A DNA stretch of 64,000 bases from NCBI GenBank assembly GCA_902826215.1, contig CADEDY010000008.1, positions 1-64,000 of the forward strand, written 5' to 3'. Shown here piece by piece: positions 13,686 through 22,602 of this stretch. The first letter of the stretch is position 1. Every line of letters starts with the position of its first letter. The stretch comes from an uncultured Bacteroidota bacterium. GTDB lineage: Bacteria; Bacteroidota; Bacteroidia; Flavobacteriales_F; PHOS-HE28. Made by a program: the position numbers and the translations under genes. The notes under the pieces were generated by a model. That model had not been told where the DNA came from, did no database searches, and saw only the letters and a list, made by a program, of their open reading frames with translations.

Positions 13686-16600
13686 TCAGTTCAACGTGTA
13701 GGATACATTGGTAAGGCCCTCCAATCCGCGTATCAACTCTTCACTGATCACCACGGAAAGTCCCTTGCTGGGTGCTTCAAGGGCCATGTTCTCCAGCGCA
13801 CTTTGCAGTTGTACGGTCACCTTGCATTTCCCCGGTGAAGCACGAAGTAGGGCTCCAAGCTCGCGGGCAAGGCTGTCATCGATGCGCTCGGCTTCCAGCT
13901 TCAGGATGAGTTTGGTGATGTACTTGTCCCGTGCGTCGCCAAGCAGGTCTATGTTGCTGATCTTGAACTCCATCTGGCCTTCATCACGACCCCAGGTGCG
14001 TGCGCTGGCCCGGCCTTTCATCAACAACAAGGCCCCTTGCTGCATGTACAATTTGAACTTCATGTAATCTTCACTGAAAAGCATGAAGTCATGTGTTCCG
14101 AAATGGTCCTCCACACTGAGACTTCCGAAGGCTTTTCCGCTCTTGGCGATACGATGTTCCGCCTTGGTGACTATACCTGCGAACGTGAGGTCGCGGCCAG
14201 CCAGTTTGTCAAGTTCCTTCAGGTCCGGTAAGGTGGCGTTGCACAAATGCTTGATCTCCAACCGGTGATCGTCCAACGGATGGCCGCTCAGATAGAAGCC
14301 GATCACCTCCTTCTCGTAATGCAACTGTTCCAACGCGCTCCAGCCTTCGATCTGCGGTAGCGCTGGTTCAGGTATCGCGGCATCGCCCTCGGCCATGTCG
14401 AACATGCTCACCTGCGAGGAGTCTTCTCCATCCTGGTGCTGCTGGCCGTAGCGTACCAGTGTTTCGATGAAGGTGGGCTTGCCTTCTCCAGGGCTGTGGA
14501 AGAAGTGTGCGCGCTGCACGTCCAGTCCGTCGAAGGCTCCTGCATAAGCCAGACTTTCCAAGGCTTTACGGTTGGCACTGCGCAGGTTCACCCGGCGCAT
14601 CAGATCGTAGATGGAAGTGTACGGTCCGGCCTCGGAGTTCCGATGCTCTACGATGGTCTCCACGGCGCCTTCGCCAACGCCTTTTACGGCGCCCAGACCG
14701 AATCGTATCTCGCCTTTCTTGTTCACGCTGAATTGGAACTGGCTCTCGTTCACATCCGGACCGAGGACCTTGATCCCCATGCGCCGGCACTCCTCCATGA
14801 AGAAGGTGATCTTGTCGATGCTGCTCTGCGAATGCGTGAGCACGCTGGCCATGAACTCGCTCGGGTAGTTCGCCTTCAACCACGCGGTCTGGTAGGCGAC
14901 GAAGGCGTAGCAGGTGCTGTGCGATTTGTTGAAGGCATACTGCGCGAAGGCCTCCCAGTCCGTCCAGATCTTGTCGCAGACCTTGCTGTCGAATCCCCGT
15001 TCGGCGGTGCCTTCCAGGAATTTGCCCTTCATCTTGTCCAGCGTGGCGCGATCCTTCTTGCCCATCGCTTTACGCAACACATCCGCATCGCCCTTGGTGA
15101 AGCCGGCCAGCTTTTGCGAGAGCAACATCACCTGCTCTTGGTACACCGTCACGCCATAGGTCTCCTTCAGCAGTTCCTCCATTTCCGGGAGGTCGTACAC
15201 GATGTTCTCCAGCCCGTGCTTCCGCTTGATGAAGGTCGGGATGTATTCCAGCGGACCCGGGCGGTACAGCGCGTTCATGGCGATCAGGTCCCCGAATTGG
15301 TCGGCCTTCAATTCGCGCAGGTACTTCTGCATACCCGGACTTTCGAACTGGAATGTGCCGTTGGTCTCGGCGCGTTGGTAGATCCCGAAGGTCTTCGCGT
15401 CGTCCAACGGGATGTCGTCGATGGAGATGTCCACCCCTTGGTTGGCCTTGATCATGCGCAGCGCATCACGGATGATGGTGAGCGTTTTCAAGCCCAGGAA
15501 GTCCATCTTGATCACGCCCGCATCCTCGATCACGCGTCCATCGTATTGCGTCAGCAAGAGGTCCGACTCCTTCGAGGTGCAGACAGGGATGATCTCCGTA
15601 AGGTCGCTCGGTGCGATGATGATACCGGCGGCATGCACGCCGGTCCCCCGCACGGATCCTTCCAGCTTTTCCGCTTCGCGCAACACATCGGCGGTGAGTT
15701 CCCCGCTTTCGAGGATCTCCCGCAATTGCTTCACGTTGGCGATCTCGTCGCTGCTCAGGTTCTCTTTCTGCTTCAGACTTCCGGGGCCGTCGGTGGGGGC
15801 ATTGAGGATGCGACCCAGCTCGATGCCCGGTCGTTCGGGGATCAGCTTCGCGAGGCGATCGGCTTCCTGCAAGGGGAGGTCCATCACCCGGCTTACATCG
15901 CGGATGCTGCTCTTCGCGGCCATGCTGCCGTAGGTGACGATCTGTGCCACCTGGTTCTTGCCGTACTTGTTGACGACGTAGTCGATCACCTTTTGCCGCC
16001 CTTCGTCGTCGAAGTCCGTATCGATATCGGGCATGCTCTTGCGATCCGGGTTCAGGAATCGCTCGAACAGCAGGTCGTACTTGATCGGGTCGATGTTGGT
16101 GATGCCCGTGCAATAGGCCACCACGCTTCCCGCTGCACTACCACGACCCGGTCCGATCAACACGCCCATGGCCTTGCCCGCGTTGATGAAGTCCTGTGTG
16201 ATCAGGAAATAGCCGCTGAAGCCCATCGTACGGATGGTGAACAACTCGAAGTCGATCCGTTCCTTGACCTTCGGGTCCAGCGAATCCACCCCACCATTGC
16301 CTTCGCTGAGGTAGCGCTTGATGGCGCCCTCGTAGGTCAGGTGTTTCAGGTACTCATCCTGGTCCGCGAACCCTTGCGGTATCTCATAGTTCGGGAGCAT
16401 GATGTCCTTCTTCAACTTCAGGACCTCGATCTTGTCCACGATCCGGTTCGTGTTGTCCAAGGCCTCAGGCAGGTCCTTGAAGGTCTCGCCCATCTGGGCC
16501 TGCGTCTTGAAGAAGAACTCGTCGTTGTAGAACGCGAAGCGCTTGCCTTTCTGGCTCACCTCGTCGTCGCTGTCATCGGCTTTCGGCGTGCTCTGCTTTT

Positions 16601-17312
16601 CACCGGTGTTGATGCACAAGAGGATATCGTGCGCATTGCTGTCGGCTTGATCGACATAGTGGCTGTCGTTGCTGGCGATGATGGGGACGTTGTATTTCCG
16701 CGCCCACTGGATCAGCACATTGTTCACCTGGTCCTGCTCAGGAATGCCGTGCCGTTGGATCTCCACGTAGTAGTCCTCACCGAAGAGATCCAACCACCAC
16801 TTGAATTCGTCCTCAGCCTTCTGCAGATCGCCGGTCGCCCCGCGTAGGATGGCCTGTGGAACACTCGCACCCAAGCAGCACGTGGTCGCGATCAACCCTT
16901 CGTGGTATTGTACGATCAACTCCTTATCGATTCGCGGGTACTTGCTGTAGAAACCATCGATGTAGCCCAAAGAACAGAGCTTGCTGAGGTTGCGATAGCC
17001 TTGCGCATTCTTGGCCAGCATCAACTGGTGGAAACGCTTGTCCTTGTCTTCGCGCGTGAAGACTTTCTTGTGCCGATCGTTCACCACGTAGAACTCACAA
17101 CCGACGATGGGCTTGACCTTCGGCGTGCCGTCCTCGTTCTTGTGCTTGCCCGCTTCCGCCACGAACTTGAACACACCGAACATGTTGCCATGGTCGGTGA
17201 TCGCAAGGGCTGGCTGTCCATCCGTAGCTGCTTTCTTGTACAGCGCGGGGATGCTGGCTGCACCATCGAGAAGAGAGAACTGGGTATGGACGTGGAGGTG
17301 GGAGAACTGCAT
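13686..17312 (-). CDS. dnaE: DNA polymerase III subunit alpha
   Basis: A 1208-aa replicative polymerase catalytic subunit of the DnaE1 type. The N-terminal PHP domain starts FSHLHVHTQFSLLDGAASIP with the histidine cluster intact. The polymerase core holds the catalytic Asp motif MPDIDTDFDDEGRQKV (~residue 430) and VLIGPGRGSAAGSVVAYCTG. The tandem helix-hairpin-helix region follows (GLGAVKGVGEGAVETI), then an OB-fold (LTFAGIVTKAEHRIAKSG) and a C-terminal tail. Length is normal for the family. It is a single long gene with 13 nt between a TAACTTCG box and the ATG. No other replication genes flank it. Long open frames on the opposite strand (for example 14436-16847) are shadows of its codon bias. 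Confidence 0.98.
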   Translation of the reverse strand: MQFSHLHVHTQFSLLDGAASIPALYKKAATDGQPALAITDHGNMFGVFKFVAEAGKHKNEDGTPKVKPIVGCEFYVVNDRHKKVFTREDKDKRFHQLMLAKNAQGYRNLSKLCSLGYIDGFYSKYPRIDKELIVQYHEGLIATTCCLGASVPQAILRGATGDLQKAEDEFKWWLDLFGEDYYVEIQRHGIPEQDQVNNVLIQWARKYNVPIIASNDSHYVDQADSNAHDILLCINTGEKQSTPKADDSDDEVSQKGKRFAFYNDEFFFKTQAQMGETFKDLPEALDNTNRIVDKIEVLKLKKDIMLPNYEIPQGFADQDEYLKHLTYEGAIKRYLSEGNGGVDSLDPKVKERIDFELFTIRTMGFSGYFLITQDFINAGKAMGVLIGPGRGSAAGSVVAYCTGITNIDPIKYDLLFERFLNPDRKSMPDIDTDFDDEGRQKVIDYVVNKYGKNQVAQIVTYGSMAAKSSIRDVSRVMDLPLQEADRLAKLIPERPGIELGRILNAPTDGPGSLKQKENLSSDEIANVKQLREILESGELTADVLREAEKLEGSVRGTGVHAAGIIIAPSDLTEIIPVCTSKESDLLLTQYDGRVIEDAGVIKMDFLGLKTLTIIRDALRMIKANQGVDISIDDIPLDDAKTFGIYQRAETNGTFQFESPGMQKYLRELKADQFGDLIAMNALYRPGPLEYIPTFIKRKHGLENIVYDLPEMEELLKETYGVTVYQEQVMLLSQKLAGFTKGDADVLRKAMGKKDRATLDKMKGKFLEGTAERGFDSKVCDKIWTDWEAFAQYAFNKSHSTCYAFVAYQTAWLKANYPSEFMASVLTHSQSSIDKITFFMEECRRMGIKVLGPDVNESQFQFSVNKKGEIRFGLGAVKGVGEGAVETIVEHRNSEAGPYTSIYDLMRRVNLRSANRKALESLAYAGAFDGLDVQRAHFFHSPGEGKPTFIETLVRYGQQHQDGEDSSQVSMFDMAEGDAAIPEPALPQIEGWSALEQLHYEKEVIGFYLSGHPLDDHRLEIKHLCNATLPDLKELDKLAGRDLTFAGIVTKAEHRIAKSGKAFGSLSVEDHFGTHDFMLFSEDYMKFKLYMQQGALLLMKGRASARTWGRDEGQMEFKISNIDLLGDARDKYITKLILKLEAERIDDSLARELGALLRASPGKCKVTVQLQSALENMALEAPSKGLSVVISEELIRGLEGLTNVSYTLN

Positions 17313-17407
17313 GGCTGAAGGGCCACGAAGTTACCGGGCAGGGGTGGGGTATTGGTCGATCAGTTTTCCACGATCTGGTCTTCTTTCCCTATCTCGGGAT
17401 CAACGCC

Positions 17408-17878
17408 TCATTCCCCACTTGATCGAACCTTCGTTTCCCAGCGTATTGGAAAATTCACCGAGTTTGCTATGAAGCACAATTCATGCGCCTTGTGATGCAA
17501 TTCATTCGCCTTTGCGATCATGCTGACATCGCGCACGACCACGTATGGACGAAGGATGACTTCCGTGAATCGACCGCTTCCGTTCTCGAAGGTCTCCATG
17601 CTACCCATTGCGTTATCCGTGTACGCCGTGACCACAACGCCGTTCATTACGCATGCGTGCAGGTAGCTCATCATGTGGCAGGCTGAGAGTGCGGCCAGCA
17701 GGAGTTCTTCCGGGTTGTGCCGCGATGGATCACCTCGGAACGTCGGGTCGGATGAACCCTTCAGGTCCGGTTTGTTGACGACCCGTATCGTGTGGTTGCG
17801 CTTGTAGCTGCGGTAGTTGTCCGTACCCGAGCCTTCATTGCCGGTCCATTCCAGTATCACGTTGTATCCGTGTTGCAT
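17408..17878 (-). CDS. OsmC family peroxiredoxin-like protein
   Basis: A 156-aa OsmC/Ohr-superfamily protein. The first conserved Cys lies in LLAALSACHMMSYLHACVMN and the second in HHKAHELCFIANSVNFPI; these are the two redox cysteines of the family. The family reduces organic hydroperoxides with a thiol donor. The N-terminal GNEGSGTDNYRSYKR matches the YhfA/OsmC-like subgroup more than Ohr. It ends 95 bp before dnaE starts and lies 24 bp downstream of the phosphofructokinase stop, so it probably shares a transcript with pfkA. Confidence 0.92.
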   Translation of the reverse strand: MQHGYNVILEWTGNEGSGTDNYRSYKRNHTIRVVNKPDLKGSSDPTFRGDPSRHNPEELLLAALSACHMMSYLHACVMNGVVVTAYTDNAMGSMETFENGSGRFTEVILRPYVVVRDVSMIAKANELHHKAHELCFIANSVNFPIRWETKVRSSGE

Positions 17879-17902
17879 CCCGGTCTTTTATCGTTCGTGG
17901 GT

Positions 17903-18880
17903 TCAGATCGCAAGCATCTGGATCAACCGGAACAGGTCGGGCTCGATCTCCTTTCGTTGTGTTATTGCTTCAACATGTGGTGTATAGGTGATCTCGCCTT
18001 TCACGATGCCGACCACGCAATTCTGCTTGCCTTCCATAAACCCTTCGACCGCTGCAGCACCCAGTCGTGAGGCCAGCAGTCGATCGGCCATGGTGGGGTT
18101 TCCACCACGCTGCAAATGCCCAAGCACCGAAACGCGGATATCGAACTGCGGACAGTTCTTCTTCACCACTTCGGCCAGCTTGAAGGCGCCACCTTCTTGA
18201 TCTCCCTCGGCCACCACAACGATGCTGCTGCTCTTTTCGGATGAGCGCTCCTGCAGGGCTTTGATCAATTCATCCACGTTCTCCTTACGTTCCGGTACCA
18301 ATACGTATTCGGCACCTGCCGCGATCCCGGTGTGCATGGCGATGAATCCCGAATCCCGACCCATCACCTCCACGAAGAAGATGCGTCCGTAGGAGGATGC
18401 CGTGTCGCGCAGGCGGTCGATCGCTTCCAACGCGGTATTGCACGCGGTGTCGAATCCGATGGTGCGGTCGCTGCCACCAAGGTCGTTGTCGATGGTGCTC
18501 GCGATGCCCATGACGCGTACGTTCTGTTCCGCTGTGAGCGCATGCGCGCCACTTTGTGAACCACCACCACCGATGATGATCAACGCATCGATGTCTGCTT
18601 CACGGAGGTTCGCTGCAGCTTGTTCGCGTCCTTCGGGCTTCAAGAATGCTTCGCTGCGTGCGCTGCGCAGAATGGTGCCGCCGCGTTGTACGATGTTGCG
18701 CACATCGCGTGGCCCGAGTTGCACGAAGTTCTTCTTCACCAATCCGTCATATCCATCAACCACTCCTGTGGTTCGTATCCCATGGAAGTTGGCCGTGCGC
18801 ACCACCGCACGTATCGCGGCGTTCATACCGGGTGCATCGCCGCCGGAGGTCAGCAGGGCAAGGTGCTGGAGCTTGGACAT
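17903..18880 (-). CDS. pfkA: ATP-type 6-phosphofructokinase with altered Mg-binding motif
   Basis: A 325-aa enzyme of the PfkA fold, which phosphorylates fructose 6-phosphate in glycolysis. Motifs: TSGGDAPGMNAAIRAVVRTA (nucleotide site), GIASTIDNDLGGSDRTIGFD with the catalytic TIDND aspartates, MGRDSGFIAMHTG, and LGHLQRGGNPT in the effector/substrate region. Odd feature: the usual GGDGS motif reads GGGGS (residues 104-108). The Asp that coordinates Mg-ATP in the E. coli enzyme is therefore Gly here, while the following Gly typical of ATP enzymes is kept. Overall length and other motifs are normal. A GACCTTTG box at 18893-18886 lies 5 nt before the ATG. Activity and phosphoryl donor need testing. 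Confidence 0.92.
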   Translation of the reverse strand: MSKLQHLALLTSGGDAPGMNAAIRAVVRTANFHGIRTTGVVDGYDGLVKKNFVQLGPRDVRNIVQRGGTILRSARSEAFLKPEGREQAAANLREADIDALIIIGGGGSQSGAHALTAEQNVRVMGIASTIDNDLGGSDRTIGFDTACNTALEAIDRLRDTASSYGRIFFVEVMGRDSGFIAMHTGIAAGAEYVLVPERKENVDELIKALQERSSEKSSSIVVVAEGDQEGGAFKLAEVVKKNCPQFDIRVSVLGHLQRGGNPTMADRLLASRLGAAAVEGFMEGKQNCVVGIVKGEITYTPHVEAITQRKEIEPDLFRLIQMLAI

Positions 18881-18897
18881 GCAGGCAAAGGTCGTGA

Positions 18898-19881
18898 TCA
18901 GTGTTCACTGCGCTTGAGCTTTTCTTCCAAAGCGGGAAGTTCCTTTTTGTAGGCGTCCACATCCCACGTCAAGTTCCAGAACGCGATGTACTCAGCAAGC
19001 GTGCCAAGGCCCACGGAGGCTCTTCGCTCATCCACGTTGTCCGGGTCCTCCAATGGGCTGACGAAATACGCACCACTATCCTGATCGCGCCCGATCTGGC
19101 TGCCATAGATTTGCCTTTTGCCATTGCGCATGAGGACGCGGTCCTCCAACAAGGCCAGGCTGCTTCCTTGTGCATTGCCTTTGGTCACGGCATCGCGCAT
19201 CATCGGTAGGTATTTCTCTTGAGTGGCCAGGTCAGCATGCTGGATCACGAGGAAAAGCGTGGAGTTTCCTTGTTTGCCAATGACATCTGCACCAAGCCAA
19301 CCGCGTGCGTCCAGCAGTTGTGAGATCACGACGAGGTTAGTGGAATCCTTCTCTTGGATCAGCCGCCAATGCGCTTGCATTTCCTGGGAATCCCGACCAT
19401 ACTTGCTTTCCACTTCGTCGATCTGCTTGCGAAGGTCCTGGTCCTCCCTGTGGATGGAGTCCAACAAGGTCACAAGAGGCTTGTCCAAGTTCGCTTCCAA
19501 ACGTTCTTTGTTGCCTTTGATCAAGTCGATCAGTTGCGTCCAGCGTTGGTCATCGTGCAAGCTGTTGAGATCCGCGTCCTGGGTGATGTGACCCACTTCC
19601 GCGTAGTCCATCTTTTCTGCGATCCGCTGCAATTGGAAGAAGGCAGAATCGGGAATACCGGCAAGTGCCCATGAACAAGCCGCGTTGTATCGGTCACCCT
19701 GATAACCCTTCCATCCCAGGGCTTCGAACGCAGCCGAATAGGCTTTGGCCGAGAGCAGGAACTCCTTCTGCTGGTATAGGGCATCGCCTTCTTTCACGAA
19801 TGTGTCATAGGCCTCCTTGTCCTGTGCACGAAGGGCCCCGATCAGCATTACATGGATCAAGATGAATGATACGATCCGCAT
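18898..19881 (-). CDS. Secreted DUF6624/TPR-like protein
   Basis: A 327-aa exported protein with signal peptide (MRIVSFILIHVMLIGALRAQ). Residues ~25-100 have a TPR-like pair (EGDALYQQKEFLLSAKAYSAAFEALGW; YNAACSWALAGIPDSAFFQL). The remainder contains VISQLLDARGWLGADVIGKQ, FLVIQHADLATQEKYLPMMRDAV and RKQIYGSQIG-type segments (here GKRQIYGSQIGRDQD) diagnostic, as I recall, of DUF6624 in Bacteroidota; no catalytic role is established. The divergent start is backed by a perfect TATCTTTG box at 19894-19887 on the minus strand, 5 nt before the ATG. It is followed by pfkA after 17 bp. Confidence 0.85.
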   Translation of the reverse strand: MRIVSFILIHVMLIGALRAQDKEAYDTFVKEGDALYQQKEFLLSAKAYSAAFEALGWKGYQGDRYNAACSWALAGIPDSAFFQLQRIAEKMDYAEVGHITQDADLNSLHDDQRWTQLIDLIKGNKERLEANLDKPLVTLLDSIHREDQDLRKQIDEVESKYGRDSQEMQAHWRLIQEKDSTNLVVISQLLDARGWLGADVIGKQGNSTLFLVIQHADLATQEKYLPMMRDAVTKGNAQGSSLALLEDRVLMRNGKRQIYGSQIGRDQDSGAYFVSPLEDPDNVDERRASVGLGTLAEYIAFWNLTWDVDAYKKELPALEEKLKRSEH

Positions 19882-19886
19882 GTGTC

Positions 19887-19894
19887 CAAAGATA
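19887..19894 (-). promoter_or_regulatory. -7 box abutting a start codon (divergent pair)
   Basis: TATCTTTG on the minus strand, 5 nt before the ATG of the DUF6624 gene. TACCTTCA on the plus strand (19925-19932) lies 4 nt before the ATG of the divergent NTF2-like gene. The whole 55-bp gap thus holds two outward promoters with essentially no leader. Confidence 0.5.
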
Positions 19895-19936
19895 TTGCCC
19901 GGGGTGACGGTGCGGCACGTTCTCTACCTTCAACCC

Positions 19937-20386
19937 ATGTCCACGATCGAACGATTCTATGCCGCCTTCCAGCAACGCGACTGGGCCACCATGGGCGCGT
20001 GCTACCACGACGATGCACACTTCAGCGACCCGGTCTTCCCCGAACTGGATTCGAAGGAAGTGCGCGCCATGTGGAAGATGCTCCTGACCAGTGGTACCGA
20101 TCTGCGGATCAGCTACTCCGTGATCGAAGAGAATACCACCTTCGGAAAAGTGCGGTGGGAGGCGTGGTACACCTTCAGCAGAACGAAACGGCCGGTGCAT
20201 AACATCATCACTTCGACCATCGAGATGAAGGATGGCTTGATCATTCGCCAGACCGATGTGTTCGACTTCTGGCGGTGGTCACGTCAAGCACTGGGTTTGT
20301 CCGGTGCGCTGCTTGGTTGGTCGCCATTGGTGCGGACCAAAGTGCGGGCGATCGCGGCCTCAGGTCTTCGGAAGGCGATGGGGTAG
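19937..20386 (+). CDS. NTF2-like / SnoaL-like family protein
   Basis: A 149-aa protein of the nuclear transport factor 2 fold: IERFYAAFQQRDWATMGACY, HDDAHFSDPVFPELDSKEVR, the beta-rich KVRWEAWYTFSRTKRPVHNI, and IIRQTDVFDFWRWSRQALGL at the C-terminus. Members include isomerases, dehydratases and many binding proteins of unknown role; none can be assigned. The start at 19937 is preferred over upstream in-frame ATGs because the domain begins there and a TACCTTCA box ends 4 nt before it. It is transcribed divergently from the DUF6624 gene and convergent with the M1 aminopeptidase, with an 11-bp gap. Confidence 0.88.
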   Translation: MSTIERFYAAFQQRDWATMGACYHDDAHFSDPVFPELDSKEVRAMWKMLLTSGTDLRISYSVIEENTTFGKVRWEAWYTFSRTKRPVHNIITSTIEMKDGLIIRQTDVFDFWRWSRQALGLSGALLGWSPLVRTKVRAIAASGLRKAMG

Positions 20387-20397
20387 GTCTGAACCTT

Positions 20398-22152
20398 CTA
20401 GAATGATGGCGTGTATGATCCGCGCGAAGATTCCGGTTCTCGCTTCACAGAACGCGCTGGAACACGCTTCGAGGTAACATACCAGTTCTTGTCCAAGACC
20501 AATTCGCTGTTCTTCTTGACCTTCATGAAAGTGCTTTTCCAATCGCTCCCGACGTGATATTGTGAGAGCGGTCCATTGTCCACAGCATATTCCACGGGCA
20601 TGGAGAATCCCGGTTTGCAATTCGCCCATCGTCGCCATAGTGTCTTCTTTCGCACGCACCACTCGAGAACAGGAATCTCTGTGGTCCGCAAGTATTGATC
20701 GAAGGTGCTCTTGTTCAACAGGGTCTTTGTTCGCCCGTTGAAGTTGATCATGAAGTCCTCGATCTCCGCGCTGGTGACTATGCGGTGGTAAAAGCGCTTG
20801 TTCATCTCCAGGAGCATGGCCTTGAAGGTGCTGTCGCCCACGATGTGCCGGATCGTATGGATCAGGTTCGCGCCCTTGTAGTACATGTCACCACTGCCTT
20901 CTTCGTTCACGCCATACGGACCGATGATCGGCTTGTCGTTGCGGATGTTCTTCCGCAGTCCGATCACGTACTCTTCGGCAGCTTCCTTGCCTTGTTGGCA
21001 CTCGGTGTAGATGGTCTCACTGTAGTCCGTGAAGCCTTCATGCACCCACATGTCGGCGATGTCGGCCGTGGTGATGTTGTTGCCGAACCACTCGTGCCCG
21101 CTTTCATGGATGATGATGTAGTCCCAGGAAAGGCCGTGCCCGGTTCCGCTGAGGTCTGCGCCACGGTAACCGTTTTTGTAGCCGTTACCGTATGCGATCG
21201 CGCTCTGGTGCTCCATGCCCAAGTGCGGTGATTCCACCAGTTTGTAGCCATCAGCATAGAAGGGGTAGGGACCGAACCATTGCTCGAAACAGTTCAACAT
21301 TTCCGGGACTTGCTTGAACTGTTCTTGGGCTGCGGACAGGTTGTTCGAGAGCACCCAGTAGTCCAAGTCCAAAGGCCCATCGACACCTTGGTAGACTTCG
21401 CCGAAGTGCTCATACTTGCCGATGTACGGTACGAGGTTGTAGGTGTTGATCGGGTTCTTCACCTGCCAATTCCATGTGCTGGTGCCATCGTTGTTCTTCA
21501 CAGTGCTCCGCAAGCGACCATTGCCGATGGCCTGCAAGCTGTCCGGAACCGTAATATGCAGGTTCGCGCCGTATTCGGGCTCATCGATTTGGAGATCCTT
21601 GCACGGATACCAAACACTAGCACCAAGGCCTTGGCAGGCAACGCTCATCCACGGGTTGCCTTGCGCATCCTTCTTCCAGATCCAACCGCCGTCCCAAGGT
21701 GGGTTCTTCGCGGCTTGTGGCACCCCACGGTAATGGATCGTGATGGTGGTTGCTTCACCCTGTTTCATGGGTAGCGGAAGATCCACCCACACCACGTTCT
21801 CTTCGTGGGTGAATGGAATTGCTCTGTAGCTCACGGTGATGATCCCATCCTTGTAGTCGGCCACATCGGTCTGGATACTATCTACAACGAGCGGCTGTTG
21901 CAGGTCGATCTGCATGCGCTGGCCTTGTGCGATGGCATCGAAGGCGATCTGTGTAACACCGGTGATCGAACGCGTTCCGAAGTCGGGTCGAACGGTCACA
22001 TCATAGGCTACCACGTTCCACCAAGCACGGTACTCGCCATTGCTTCCACGCAAGCTATCGTTCCGAGTAAAGGTCATGGGGGCCTTTCCTAGCTGCGCTT
22101 GGGCGGCCAACGCGAAAAGGCTGAACCACAGCACGGGCAAGCATCGCTTCAT
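20398..22152 (-). CDS. M1 family metallopeptidase (aminopeptidase), exported
   Basis: A 584-aa zinc peptidase. From the ATG at 22152 it has a signal peptide (MKRCLPVLWFSLFALAAQAQ). An upstream ATG adds a 12-residue polar extension and is rejected. The N-terminal saddle domain (residues ~30-230) is followed by the catalytic domain with HESGHEWFGNN (HExxH, about residues 345-350) and, 18 residues on, the third zinc ligand Glu in DMWVHEGFTDYSE. A substrate-binding GxMEN-like segment is represented by LGMEHQSAIAYGNG. It lacks the ERAP1-type C-terminal domain, so it is the short M1 form frequent in Bacteroidota. It probably trims peptides in the periplasm or outside. A small secreted-protein gene lies 38 bp upstream. 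Confidence 0.93.
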   Translation of the reverse strand: MKRCLPVLWFSLFALAAQAQLGKAPMTFTRNDSLRGSNGEYRAWWNVVAYDVTVRPDFGTRSITGVTQIAFDAIAQGQRMQIDLQQPLVVDSIQTDVADYKDGIITVSYRAIPFTHEENVVWVDLPLPMKQGEATTITIHYRGVPQAAKNPPWDGGWIWKKDAQGNPWMSVACQGLGASVWYPCKDLQIDEPEYGANLHITVPDSLQAIGNGRLRSTVKNNDGTSTWNWQVKNPINTYNLVPYIGKYEHFGEVYQGVDGPLDLDYWVLSNNLSAAQEQFKQVPEMLNCFEQWFGPYPFYADGYKLVESPHLGMEHQSAIAYGNGYKNGYRGADLSGTGHGLSWDYIIIHESGHEWFGNNITTADIADMWVHEGFTDYSETIYTECQQGKEAAEEYVIGLRKNIRNDKPIIGPYGVNEEGSGDMYYKGANLIHTIRHIVGDSTFKAMLLEMNKRFYHRIVTSAEIEDFMINFNGRTKTLLNKSTFDQYLRTTEIPVLEWCVRKKTLWRRWANCKPGFSMPVEYAVDNGPLSQYHVGSDWKSTFMKVKKNSELVLDKNWYVTSKRVPARSVKREPESSRGSYTPSF

Positions 22153-22190
22153 GCTGCAAAATAGGTCGCGCCGTGGTGTATCAAGCAACC

Positions 22191-22544
22191 TCAGTGCTGA
22201 TCCGTTGGCGTTGGTCCGGGTCGCTCGCTCGGCTGTTCCAACATCACCACGGGCAACTTCCGCACACCGTATTTCGCTTGCAGCACACGGCGGCTTTCAT
22301 TGCCTTCTTCCGGTGTTCCGAAACGCAGCACGTCCAGGTCCACTACATCCTTCAGTTCAGGATATTCTGCGCGATAGCGTGCGATCAGTTGGGGCGTGGT
22401 GAAGGCCTCGGTGGTCTCGATCAACGGCGTGATGTAGACGGTGGGCCCGTTGCGCCAATTGCCGATGGCGTGGCTCCAGATGGTGTTCTGCGCGCTCAAA
22501 GCGCAGGTGATGATCAGCAGGGTGGCGGTGAGGATCGCTTTCAT
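22191..22544 (-). CDS. Small secreted protein with thioredoxin-like trace
   Basis: A 117-aa protein with signal peptide (MKAILTATLLIITCALSAQN) from the ATG at 22544. A longer in-frame frame upstream crosses into the hexosaminidase gene and is rejected. The mature part ends LDVLRFGTPEEGNESRRVLQ and KYGVRKLPVVMLEQ, a pattern like the C-terminal half of a thioredoxin fold (xxKYGVRxLPVVxL) but without any Cys redox motif. It could be a degenerate thioredoxin-like binding protein. It lies between GH20 and M1 peptidase genes on the same strand and may be co-transcribed with either. Confidence 0.7.
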   Translation of the reverse strand: MKAILTATLLIITCALSAQNTIWSHAIGNWRNGPTVYITPLIETTEAFTTPQLIARYRAEYPELKDVVDLDVLRFGTPEEGNESRRVLQAKYGVRKLPVVMLEQPSERPGPTPTDQH

Positions 22545-22602
22545 GCTCGATTCGGGGTTCGGGTCAATTCCATGGTCCCTTGGATGCGTCCAAAGATCGC
22601 AC

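Noticed and set aside
14436-16847. 803-codon open frame on the plus strand inside dnaE
   Set aside because: It is fully antisense to an intact, motif-complete DNA polymerase gene and encodes a low-complexity His/Leu/Val/Asp-rich sequence, as expected from the complement of GC-rich codon bias.
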